Part shown: positions 10,140-19,856 of the stretch, piece after piece | Layout: every line of letters starts with the position of its first letter | How positions within the stretch are numbered: position 1 is the stretch's first letter | Source of the DNA: Gonocerus acuteangulatus | Taxonomy: Eukaryota; Arthropoda; Insecta; Hemiptera; Coreidae | Direction of reading: 5' to 3' | Length of the DNA stretch: 64,000 nt | NCBI GenBank assembly: GCA_946811695.1 | Contig: OX328128.1 | Span: forward strand, 79,299,666-79,363,665 | Notes under the pieces: model-generated | What the model saw: only the letters and a program-made list of their open reading frames with translations | What the model was told of the DNA's origin: nothing | Databases searched by the model: none | Position numbers and translations under genes: made by a program

Positions 10140-10375
10140 GGCCTCACCGGGTTCCTGCTCGGGTCCTGGTCGATGGACGGCGCTGGCTGGCACTCTGGGT
10201 CGTCTTAGACCCCGGACTCGGAGGGACTGTGAACGGAACAGGCACGAGCACACTCCCCAGGAGAGTCTGCAGCTCTGAAGATGACTAGTCTTCCAGAGGA
10301 GAGCAGTCCGTCGTCGTTCGCCGGTCGGAATGGATCCGCGGGGGTCGCCCGGTGGGGGCATCGATACCTAGCACT
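10140..10375. other. GC-rich island of unknown origin
   Basis: A clear GC-rich block in AT-rich surroundings, within a Penelope-type unit. Open frames on the minus strand (10110-10387) resemble nothing I know. It may be a captured or exonic-type sequence. Confidence 0.45.
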
Positions 10376-10521
10376 TAGAAAATACACAAAGTAGTAGTTT
10401 TTATTTTACCCTTCTCAATTTCACCTTTTTTCGAATTCTAATAAACAATATCACCTGTTTATATATGAAATAAAAAATAGTAATAGATAAAAAAATTGAT
10501 ACATATTCCCATCTTCACTGG

Positions 10522-10575
10522 CATTAATGGCTAAAAAGCTGACACGCCCAAAACAAAAAAAAAAAAAAAAGAGAA
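10522..10575 (+). repeat. SINE 3'-tail-like fragment with poly-A
   Basis: GGCATTAATGGCTAAAAAGC then TGACACGCCCAAAA and an A run. The same ending occurs at 52210-52262 and, on the minus strand, at 42885-42915. Confidence 0.55.
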
Positions 10576-10682
10576 CCTTTCGCCACGTCTGGCCCTATTA
10601 AATTTTATTTTATTTAGTTTAAGTGCTCTTACTTAGAAAGTGTTTTTATAAATTTGACTTTCTGCCACAGATAAATATAATA

Positions 10683-11448
10683 AGAATTTATTTGAATGAT
10701 TATTTAATGAGGAACAATTATTGAATAATGCCCTACAACTGTGATTATCACGCAGTAGATACTGGTTCGAGTCCCGCTTATGCCGAATTGCATTTTCTTA
10801 GCCAAGGACACGTTAGGAAAATCCCCTGCTCTTCCAAGGGAATTTATAAATGTTGGCAACTTGTAAAGAGCTCAATATCAGACAGTAATATCAGAGTTTC
10901 TAGTACAATTTAAGTTTAAAACTTAGTAGAATTGAATAATAAAAGTTTTCTAATTAGATGAATTTCTTTTAATACATTGATGCATTCAAACACTTGTGTA
11001 GATAAGGTTTTATTTCAAAATTTTAGAATTTTATTGCCTGTAAAAGCGGAGGATCAACATGATTTACACAACCATTATAAATTTACGACATGTACTTAAG
11101 TTTGTTACAAACCCTCGCCGTTTATTACTCTTCTTAAGCATTATCTAAACATCAGGAATATTTTTTTTTGTTTTCTAAAACATACTTTATTGTATTGTAG
11201 ATAAGAAAGATTTATAATCGTTTATATGGTATTATTACAAAAAATAAACCATTTATAGAATCCAGCTGTGCTTGTATATATAAAAAAAAATTAATGAAAA
11301 AGTCTCGCAATTATATATGGACATAAATGTAAAAATATATGAAGATGAAGTTTTTAAAATCTTCAATCGTATATATAAAAAAAAGTCAGATTAGCATGAA
11401 CTGCTGGGAAGCTTAAACAAAAAAGTAGTTAATGCTTTCCAATACAGA
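10683..11448. other. Unassigned, with one tRNA-like B box
   Basis: No gene recognised. ACTGGTTCGAGTCCCGC at 10758-10774 is a good polymerase III B box, but I see no convincing A box or cloverleaf around it, so it is at best a decayed tRNA-derived repeat. Confidence 0.35.
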
Positions 11449-11647
11449 TTAAAATTCGTTGTCAATAATAAATGTACGTTCAAATTTCAAAATTTATGTT
11501 TCCCAGATGTCATTTGAAAACACCCATTATATTTGCGAGCACTACCAGGAAGTGTTGTGACTGGGGATGCTGATAGGTGAGGAGGCTGTGCAAGGGTTCG
11601 GGATATTATTACCCCGGATGGACCATCACCAAGTATAGCGTAAACTC
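11449..11647. repeat. Family H interspersed repeat, copy 1
   Basis: About 200 bp with AAATTCGTTGTCAATAATAA, AAACACCCATTATATTTGCG and GGATATTATTACCCCGGATG, repeated at 25287-25488 at roughly 90 percent identity by eye. No coding frame. The second copy lies just upstream of a non-LTR retrotransposon fragment. Confidence 0.85.
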
Positions 11648-11778
11648 TATGGGGGAAAAGTTGAAATGAACCGCAATTAAAATGGTGATTTTGTCCCTCA
11701 TAGTGTAAACTCTATGAGGGACAGTTTATTTCTAGTAATTCAAGGTCTGCCATCATAGTTGAAATTAATCGCAATTAA

Positions 11779-13373
11779 AAAAGTCCGACTCGCAGGAACT
11801 GCATCATCTTAGCGCGGTTCCTGTTCATATCCCTATTGTCGTTTGAAAAGCTTAGAATAGAAACAGATAATATTTTTCCCATTAAGATGGATGATAAGTA
11901 AAGATGGAACGGTGGGGATTCGGCTAAAGAAACCTCAATAAGATTTTTGTTAAAAAGCTTCGTCACCTAAAATGACAAGAAAAACAGAAATTAATACAGA
12001 AACAAAAAAAAAAGTTTATAATTGAGATAAGTAACAGAACTATAAATACAATTAACTTATTATAAAAGAACAATTTCGTCTTAAATTATTAGAATGAGTA
12101 GAATGAAAATCAATAGAAACATAACAGAAAAAGAAGAAAAAAAAGGCTATTTTACTGAAGTTTATATAAGTAAAGATGCTTAAAGTAACATTAATTGATT
12201 TTACAAAGAAATAAGAAACTATATACCAATGAAAACTATAGTAGCTAATAGTAAAATTAATTAATTTTACAAAGAAATAAGATACAACATACCAATGGAA
12301 ATGCCGGGAGGCAGAGGAAGACCAAGGTTGACAGTTAAGTAACCATTGTGGATAATATTTTCCTCGGCCTTTGTTCAAAGGGTTTTATGGCTTTACCTGG
12401 TCGTGGTCCGCCAGAACCCTAGAATCCTGTTCTACCGATACTTCATTTCATACGTTTCAAGGAATTGGAAAATATCAAAATTTTTCTTATATTCCTGTGT
12501 TCTTTTACTATAGTAATAATTCTACAAATAAAATCAATTGAAAAATAAAATAAAAACCAACAGCATGAAGGCAATTGAACATATTCAAAAGACGTCATCG
12601 AATTTCTTTCTCTTGGCAAGCTATATTTCTAACAATGAATTGTTTTTCTTATTTTACCCAATCGGTTTTATTGTCAAATACATTACCCAACTATAAGCAA
12701 TTAAAAAATAACAAGGAATAGAAACAGACAAAAAGAACTGTTCGAATAAACAAAATCAATTACTTCAAAGTTTAAGCATTTATTTCTCCGATTGACATCA
12801 CCTAATCAAAAATTATTTCAGAATCTTTTTTGTAGAAAATTTATAAAGCTTTCAGATAATTTCTATCCACTTATCACGATTTCCCAACCGTGTTCGAGAT
12901 ATAAATGAAATTATACGAAGTTCCCAAAACTTTTCATGTCTGTTCATAAAATATTTTATTCTAACCCTTCCTTAACTCCAAACGAAACCAAAAGTTTAAC
13001 ATGTTAGTTTTGATGAAATTCAAACATGCAAAAAATGTTTCAACTGAATTCCATGATTCTAAGTACCCAAACCAAAAACAATATTCAACAACTATTTTTC
13101 CAATTTTCTCGAAAACGGTTAAAGCTATCGCCTTGAAAATGGTTACATTCGTTTTTCTCGGCCATGAAGGCTATAAAACGAGTACTTACAAGCATATGAA
13201 CTCAAAAACGTAAGCGTTACGATTTTTTTTTGCGCGAATTTCGCCCCAAACGCCATCTTCCAGTGGGCGGATTTTGCTGGTTAACGAACTTGACCTTTCA
13301 AATTGGACGACGGATTTTTGTACCAAATTTCATCAAAATCGGACCATTAGGGAAGCCAGAAATGAGCGAACAG

Positions 13374-13458
<85 letters not shown>

Positions 13459-13595
13459 AATTTGAACCACCGTTATTTTCGGTCTCTTGGGGTTCTGAAA
13501 CGCGAAATTTTCTAGTCGGCACTTCCAGATTGTTTCATTGTGTCAACCTTATAAGCGGGGTTCGTCCCTATGAAGGGAGGGAGGAACCGTGCTAA
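11779..13595 (-). mobile_element. Family B interspersed element, near complete
   Basis: Reverse orientation: tail AAGTCCGACTCGCAGGAACT at the left, then CTTTACCTGGTCGTGGTCCG, a long body containing ATTTCTCCGATTGACATCAC twice-diverged modules, ACCAAATTTCATCAAAATCG, a (TA)n tract at 13379-13455, and a head with TTGAACCACCGTTATTTTCG ending in the hairpin around GGTTCGTCCCTATGAAGGGA. About 1.8 kb and non-coding. The motif of a CATCAAAATCG block followed by ACAGACAAATA is common in invertebrate interspersed repeats. Confidence 0.85.
13379..13455. repeat. (TA)n tract inside family B
   Basis: About 38 TA units with one C interruption; Ile-Tyr frames on both strands derive from it. Confidence 0.95.
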
Positions 13596-14125
13596 TAATA
13601 CTATTAAATAGATACAGTACGGTAACAGCTGTTCTGTTGTTCTAGCAACGCTTTCTGCCTCGGCGAGCATGCTCTCTTTAAAACTAAAAATTCAAACCCC
13701 TCTAAAAAATACTTGAAAATTTTAATATAAAAAAAATCTTTCTTAGCAAGTGTTTCCATCCCAAAGGGAGTGCCCATGCTATATTTCAAATTTTTCTGGC
13801 GAGTGGTTTGGGCTGGGCGATGATAGGTCAGTGAGTGAGTCAGTCAATGAGTGATTGGTATTTGACAAATATACAGTGGGTCAAAAAATTATTCATACAC
13901 TTAATTTATTGGCTGTAATTTTTTTTGTTCTTTTTTTAACACAAAATATTAACAGATAGTTATAACTGAGGGCATTTGACATTCATTTTATAAAGCACTG
14001 AAATGTAATACCTCATAAAATTAAGTCAGCAGGAAAATTTGAAAATGTTATAAGCAAAACAATTATTCATACACCTATTAAACAAAAAAAAAAAAAGAAG
14101 ATTCTTCTAAAACATTTTCAGTACT

Positions 14126-15125
14126 TCAACCCCCTTCCTCTCTCTTACTAGGATACCCTTTCTGATTTATGACAGCTTGAAGTCTCCTGGGCATTGTTTC
14201 CTGACAGTCGATTTCTGCCCAAGTTTTCTCAAGGTTATAGATTAACTCTTTCCCTAAAGAACATAAAATTTTTGAAATTTTTAACTTCAATAATGCCCAT
14301 AAATGTTCTAAGGGGTTAAGATCTGGTGATTGAGTGGTGTTTGCAGGCAAACATTGTACAAGAGCCATTCTGGTTTTTGTCAGGTATGCATGAGATCACT
14401 AACCTGCTGGAACAAATAGGCGCTGTCAATTCATACTTTTCGCACTTTTTTTTTAATTACCTCGCAACACATTCATTTAGTTCTCCGTATTCAAATAAAC
14501 ATTAATGTTTGAAAGTTCACCTACACCACTGGCGCTCATGCAACCTCAAACCATGACATTAACCCCTGCCTTGCTTCTCAGTAGGTTGGAGATGTTTTGC
14601 TTCGAAAGTTCTGCTCTTTACCTCCGAAAAAATCTCTGTTTGAGGGATTTGTAAACATTGAACTTCCTTTTGCCCAAAAATAACACATTCTTCCAAAATG
14701 AAAGAAATGGGAAATGATCCCAGGAAAACTTAATTCTTTTTTGTCAAATTTTAAAATCTACAAAAGTTTTTTTTTAACTGCTCTACCACCATATCCCGCT
14801 TTATGTAGCCAGTACCTCTCGGTTTAAGGTGTTACAGGGTTCCGACAACATGATGCGATGTGTTCTGCTAGCTCGGGATTAAATGATTTGAGGTTTTTTT
14901 GCAGCTTTCTGCACGATTTCACGGGATTCACACATCCACCGAACGTTTTCTGTCCGTGTGTTTGTTATTGTCCACTGATGAGGTTTTAAACTTTTTAATT
15001 ATATATTGCTTGGACGCTTAATACAATCCCAGCTTTCATACGAAGCATAAAGTCCTTGATTAAAAATTTTAACAATTTCATCTTTAAGATAGGAACTCAG
15101 TTCCTTAGATTTGCGATCTATTTCA
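14126..15125 (-). pseudogene. Tc1-like transposase pseudogene
   Basis: Minus-strand remnants lie in the correct order for a DDE transposase. N-terminal part near 15125-14990: RKSKELSSYLKDEIVKIF resembles the first helix-turn-helix. Middle near 14570: an NVMVxGCMSASGVGEL block, the strand around the second catalytic Asp, with the expected Trp replaced by a stop codon. C-terminal part 14368-14126: SPDLNPLEHLWALLK, which holds the catalytic Glu, then PRRLQAVINQKGYPSKREE and a stop. Several frameshifts and stops separate the blocks. In the family this protein cuts and pastes the element at TA. Within the same TIR pair, but non-functional. Confidence 0.88.
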
Positions 15126-15300
15126 CTAGAATTATCTTAGAATATTGAGATTTTAATTTTTTTTGTGTTGAGATAACACGTTGTGTTTCATAAGAAATAA
15201 ATAATTAATGGTATTAAGTTGATACATTGGCCCATGAAAAAATTTTAGGGTTATCATAACGCCTAATTTAAGTGTATGAATAATTTTTTTGCATGCCAAT

Positions 15301-16333
15301 GTTTCTTTTTAGCACTTTCCTCCGAAGGAAAGTAGCTATGTATTGAGGTTGCACTCATGACGGAATTTTTGGAATATTTCTTCGAATCTTTATCGATCCT
15401 ACCTAGTAGACACCGAAAATGACCCCCGTTCAAATTTATATATATATATATATATATATAGTTACATATGTGTCCGTTAACACGATATTGGTCAGAGTTT
15501 TTGTTTTTTCGCCATGAAACTTGGAATATAGTATTATTCCATCAAACGATTGAACGAGTTCGTTAACCATCAAAGTCGGTCCATGTGGAGGGGGGGGGTT
15601 TACTCTGGAGCCAAAGTAGTTATTTGCCAATACCAGCCATAATATTAGTTATATTTTAACGAAACTCGGTATTCGTTGTGGTCAACTGAAGAGAAAAATT
15701 TGTTATAAAAATAAACTAAATCGGTTGACTAGAAGGGATGGTTTACTCCGGACAGAAATTATTAATTTCCTTATACCGGCCGTAATTCCTGTTGTATTGT
15801 AAGGAAACTCTTTATACGTCCTGTCTATGTAATAAGAAAGAAGTGATATGAAAATGAACTAAATCGGTCTATCCGGAGGGGGGGGGTGTTACTTTGTACT
15901 ATGTTTGAATTGAATTCTTCCGCCAAACGTAGGTTCGCGAAACTCATCAAGATCAATAGATGAAAATGTCAAGCTTTGTGTATTTAGTACGAAGTGTAGT
16001 ACCCCGCATACACAAAACTCTGGAAGAAATTAATTAGAAAATTAATAATTGAAACAGCTGCTCTTAAAAAATACAAAAGAGTAGAACAATTTATGTTTTT
16101 ATTTATTTTATTTATCTATCTAGGTTATTTACAGCAAATTATTCAGTAATGCAGTCTACACTACCCAAATTCTGAGGAAAGTGCTTAGTTATGCAGCTCC
16201 TGCGTGACGGACTTTTATTTATTTTATTTATCTATATAGGTTATTTACAGCAAATAATTCAGTAATGCAGTCTACACTACCCAAATTCTGAGGAAAGTGC
16301 TTAGTTATGCAGCTCCTGCGTGTCGGACTTTTT
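15301..16333 (+). mobile_element. Family A element, nested in Tc1; reference copy
   Basis: Head AGCACTTTCCTCCGAAGGAA, block with GACCCCCGTTCAAATTTA, (TA)n at 15437-15462, core repeats, GTAGTACCCCGCATAC, CAAATTATTCAG and tail GCAGCTCCTGCGTGACGGAC. The last about 120 bp is duplicated in tandem (16137-16214 and 16252-16333), giving two tails. It inserted in T-rich sequence of the Tc1 right end; both flanks carry CTTTTT/TTTTTG, fitting a T-T type target without clear duplication, as Helitron-like elements show. Confidence 0.88.
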
Positions 16334-16493
16334 GTTATTCATAGAATTTAGCGTGTTTCTAATTTTTGCTGTTGCATCAAAATAATGGGAAATTTTATTT
16401 GTTATTATTATCGTTTGTTTGGGTTAAAAAAATAAAATAAAATATTATTGACTAATATATTAAGTGTATGGATAATTTTTTGACCCACTGTAT

Positions 16494-17119
16494 AGTAGAT
16501 CTTGAAAACGCATAACTTTTGGATAAGGCAATATGGTTTTCAATTTTTTTTTTTTATACCAAAACTATCACCTCGCCATGGATGTGGGTCGGAATCCCAG
16601 TAACCCTGCGTAAAGAAATTTGAGCCACCATTATTTTTGTGATGTCTATTATGATACCATAATAGATATCATAGTATTCGATGTTTTATTATATGATTTA
16701 TAGTATATGATGTTTTATCGTAAGATACTGTAAGATTATGTATCCTAATAGAATATATGTTATCATTATCACTATAAACAAACGATAAATCACATCTGCA
16801 GGATTGATAAGATTGTGTTGATAAGGAGCGGAGTGTGATGTAGGTGGAACAGGAATGAGTTCTTCCTACAAGGACAACATCATCAAGACACGTCTATAAT
16901 AGTTATCGCCTAGAATAGTCTAGGAACGTGCTTTCCTCCTAGAGAACATCTAGACTAATACAGTCTCCGGAAACAGGATTAGGGGCGAAACATGTAGTAC
17001 TAATGGGAAACGTTTTCTCGGGTACCATGTACATAGACCCGCTCTATTAGTACAGCATAGAATCTGTGTGTGCTTTTGGTTCAGTTGTCAGCATAGTAGT
17101 CGGTAATTATGGATATTCT
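16494..17119. other. Unassigned, possible decayed Penelope terminus
   Basis: Near 16988 the phrase GGCGAAACATGTAGTACTAA shares GCGAAACATGTAG with the P1 hammerhead units, but no CUGANGA box is intact upstream. GTACTAAT/ATTAGTAC ends bracket 16992-17055 as a short inverted repeat. Nothing else recognised. Confidence 0.35.
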
Positions 17120-17449
17120 TTACGAAAATTTGTGGTGGTCTAACAGGTTTCGGAGCTGGCTGGGCATCCATAGACTCTGTTTGCTGTGTCTGAAGTGGCT
17201 GGAATGGATTTGATGTAGAGAATGGTGAAGATTGCGTGTGATGGTCGTTTTGTTGTTCTCTGTTGACTGCTGCGATGTTTGTGGGTCTCGTGGTTCATTG
17301 ACTATCCTGGAAATGTCCTGTGGAGCGGTTAATTGTTCTTCACCTTCTCCATTAGATCCTTTTTTGCGACGAGATCTTCGAGAAGAGCGACTGCTGTGGG
17401 ATGATAGAGAATCGGGTGGTGTGCTACCAGCAGATCTTGCTACTACCAT
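17120..17449 (-). CDS. Unrecognised 109-aa open frame, Ser/Arg-rich
   Basis: A minus-strand frame of 109 codons from ATG at 17449 to a stop at 17120. Residues 10-35 are low-complexity (SLSSHSSRSSRRSRRKK), the rest Gln, Thr, His and Ser-rich. I recognise no domain and no conserved motif. It is more complex than the microsatellite frames, so it could be an exon piece or the start of a retroelement protein, but length alone does not support a gene. A 94-codon frame overlaps it on the other strand. Confidence 0.2.
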   Translation of the reverse strand: MVVARSAGSTPPDSLSSHSSRSSRRSRRKKGSNGEGEEQLTAPQDISRIVNEPRDPQTSQQSTENNKTTITRNLHHSLHQIHSSHFRHSKQSLWMPSQLRNLLDHHKFS

Positions 17450-17549
17450 TGAGCATTTTGCGGTAAAATTTACCCATAAAATATTTGATTTAATTATTTT
17501 AATTGTAAAAGTGTAGCATTTGTATTATATTTAATAAAAAAAAAAATAA

Positions 17550-17625
17550 CTGGAAGCGGTGGGATCCGATCCGAGATCTAGGTTAAAAGGCCGCCACGAT
17601 GTGCACTTGGCCATGCTGATCGCTA
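17550..17625 (-). repeat. tRNA-like SINE head fragment
   Basis: On the minus strand CAGCATGGCCAAGTGCACAT resembles a Leu/Ser-type A box and CTCGGATCGGATCCCACCGC a B box, with matching spacing. The cloverleaf is not clean, and upstream T/A-rich sequence fits a retroposed tRNA-derived element. Confidence 0.45.
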
Positions 17626-18818
17626 ATAGCGTTTGATAAAACTTTACTCTTTGCTTGTAAATATCCGAAATGGCCCACAGAGGGCTCTGCTAGTCTCTCT
17701 AGCTCCTCCCACACGTGAGAATGACAAATCGCCATTAATTAGAATTTAATAAATTCACTCACAGAGTAACTTCTATCCTACTGTCTGTCCTCATTCTTGG
17801 CAGAGCTGATCACGACACTGAATATTTACACTGAGTAAATTTTGGCCAATAACTATTAGCTACTGCCACTGATAAACGAATTCTTTGAGAGAACTGATAA
17901 AAGCACGACTGCACTGTACATGTACGCCAGGCGAACTCAGTCTCCTAGTACAGCTAGAAAATCTTCCTGTTGCAAAAGAAAGGAAGAATTCGTTAGTCAG
18001 CAAAATCTGATCATTAACATTGGCGTGTTTATCGCCCCTTCCAATACAGAACGTTTTGCGGCTCTGGATCTAATTTACAAACAAAAAAGTTCATTTAATG
18101 TATGGTCCGATTTCGAAGGGAAAAGGAGTTATTTCCAATTTTCTTTTTTTTTAACGTAGACATATTTTTTTTTAATAAAAAAGGATTGCTCAAAATCTCT
18201 TCAAGATGATTAGATTCTAATTATGCCACCATAAAATAGATAACATTTCATTTAAGAAAATAGTGATTTAATTTATTATTTCATTGTTAGAAGATACTTT
18301 CTGGACGTCCAATAACGCACTTCTGTTTTCCTCTACGAACCGGAGGTTTCTAGCTATTTTTTTTTCTCAGCCCCCTAACGAACTACAGATTCACTACTTA
18401 CAGGAAAACTTCTACATTTAGTAAGCATTAAATCTATGCAAATGAAGTGGATGTTTATTGAGGGATAGGATGAACGATTGACTCCCTTTTGTCAAAACGT
18501 GTGGAACATTTGGATGTCCTTTGGATCTGCTCATGAATAAACAGAAATAGACGAATATGCAACAAATACGCCCAATCTCTGCTCATTATACAAGGAGTGT
18601 TGTATTATTGATTCCATTTTTAAAACATATGGCTTTCCTAATCAGCTGTGATTTCGACAAGGGCTTGCTAGCATAGCCCCGGGCAGATTAACCTAACTCC
18701 TCCACATTAGGGCATGGACAGAAGCAACTTTCTCTTCTATAATAGCTTTTGCTTATGAGGCGGCAAATTCATAAAGGAACGTTGCAAAAACCCCTCCAGC
18801 AACCAGGCCTGTTTCTTA
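17626..18818. other. Unassigned; carries one copy of a dispersed 110-bp repeat
   Basis: Bases 17941-18055 (with CTAGAAAATCTTCCTGTTGC and GTTAGTCAGCAAAATCTGAT) recur at 19683-19790 with a few differences, in the same orientation. An open frame at 17920-18159 passes through it but resembles nothing known. Confidence 0.5.
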
Positions 18819-19146
18819 TTCTTCAAGTGCCTATACGTTTAGAATACTGACAATCACCTTATTGATTCTAAAGAGTTCTTCAGTTCTTTTTGAAAACATC
18901 TCCTCCGGTTCTACTGCCAAGATGCCCTTCTTTCTCTTCAAGTGCCGATTCTTCTCGAATATTGGCACTTCAAGTGCCGATTCTTCTCGAATATTGGCAA
19001 TCACCTAATTGGCTCTAAAGAGTTCGGCAGATTTTGAAAACATGTCCTCCGGTTGGCCAGCCAAGATGCCCTTCTTTCTCTTCAAGTGCCGATTCTTCTC
19101 GAATATTGGCAATCACCTAATTGGCTCTAAAGAGTTCGGCAGATTA
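18819..19146. repeat. About 112-bp tandem repeat, three diverged copies
   Basis: Phrases TTCAAGTGCCGATTCTTCTC, GGCAATCACCTAATTGGCTC and AACATGTCCTCCGGTTGGCC recur. The first copy is the most diverged; the middle one holds an extra 33-bp internal duplication at 18938-18999; the third is truncated at its end. No coding signal. Confidence 0.85.
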
Positions 19147-19856
19147 TGTACAAAATTTATATAAGTAAAATACATTTTAGAAATAAAGCAATGTTTTAAA
19201 AAAAGAAATTATTTAATAAAACATGCATTAATAAAAAAAATAAGAACATAAAACAAATAAGTAAAGGAGATTTTTAAATTTATCTTCTGAAGAGTTCCAA
19301 CTTCTAAAGAACTGCCTATAGAAAGGTACTTGACTATGTTAAAAACCAAATAATAAAATTTTGGAAAAATGTAAGAGGGATATATGAAACTAAAATAGGT
19401 ATTACCCCTTGTTATTGTAGCCACTAGGGGGACTTGAACCCGTATTCTCACACGAGAGAATTCAGCACCCTACCAAGAAAAATCGTAACAGTCTTATTTA
19501 TTTAATTACTCAATAATAGATTATAATAGAAATATGAATTTTCCAATAAATTACGTAATAGAGTTACGTTCGTTATTACAATAGAAAGACGATCTGATGA
19601 AGATACAGACGTCAATTCTTATGCAACTGTTGATGACGTCATTCCCGTCTTGCTCAGCAAAGACCTCTTTGGAACAGGACAGAGTTAGTAGTCTCCTTGT
19701 ACATCTAGAAAATCTTCCTGTTGCAAAAGAATGGAAGGATTCGTTAGTCAGCAAAATCTGATCATTAAGATTGGTGCGAATCTGCCCCTAGCTCTGTTAG
19801 CTCTTTCATCTGGTGGAAAATTCTGATGCAGCTCGTAACTTTGACGGATGTATTGT
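19147..19856. other. Unassigned, with one tRNA-like segment
   Basis: Near 19415-19481 the minus strand reads TTGGTAGGGTGCTGAATTCT then GGGTTCAAGTCCCCCTAGTG, with a good B box and a weak A box, so a tRNA-derived relic is possible. The 19683-19790 segment repeats 17941-18055. Confidence 0.4.

Larger units (their letters stand above)
9890..10682. mobile_element. Penelope-type (P1) unit with inverted ends
   Basis: The left end (9899-10019) with CTGTGGCAGAAGGTCAATTT and TATAAAAACACTCACTTTC returns inverted at 10598-10682 (AGTGTTTTTATAAATTTGAC; TTTCTGCCACAGATAAATA). The right copy lacks the hammerhead-like block present in the left one. The interior has no reverse transcriptase or endonuclease frame. 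It includes a GC-rich segment at 10140-10375 that I cannot assign and a SINE-tail-like piece at 10522-10575. Confidence 0.65.
13873..16493 (-). mobile_element. Tc1-like IR/DR transposon split by a nested element
   Basis: Outer termini CAGTGGGTCAAAAAATTATT (13873) and AATAATTTTTTGACCCACTG (16474-16493, with one mismatch beyond) are inverted and flanked by TA on both sides. Inner direct copies of the motif, AATTATTCATACACCTATT near 14062 and TTTAAGTGTATGAATAATTT near 15269, make this the IR/DR type. Left spacing between outer and inner copies is about 190 bp. On the right it is about 1.2 kb, but removing the nested family A copy (15301-16333) leaves about 175 bp. The restored element would be about 1.6 kb, normal for the group. 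Confidence 0.92.

Noticed and set aside
15269..15293. Right terminus of the Tc1 element at 15293
   Set aside because: The motif lacks the outer GACCCACTG and TA flank; the matching outer end is at 16493, and the inner left copy at 14062 shows these are internal direct repeats of an IR/DR element.
16975..17060. Fourth hammerhead family
   Set aside because: It has the GCGAAACATGTAG wording but no CUGANGA box or convincing stem II.
17120..17516. Overlapping 109- and 94-codon frames as a confident gene
   Set aside because: No domain, low-complexity composition and an opposing frame of similar length; kept only as a low-confidence entry.
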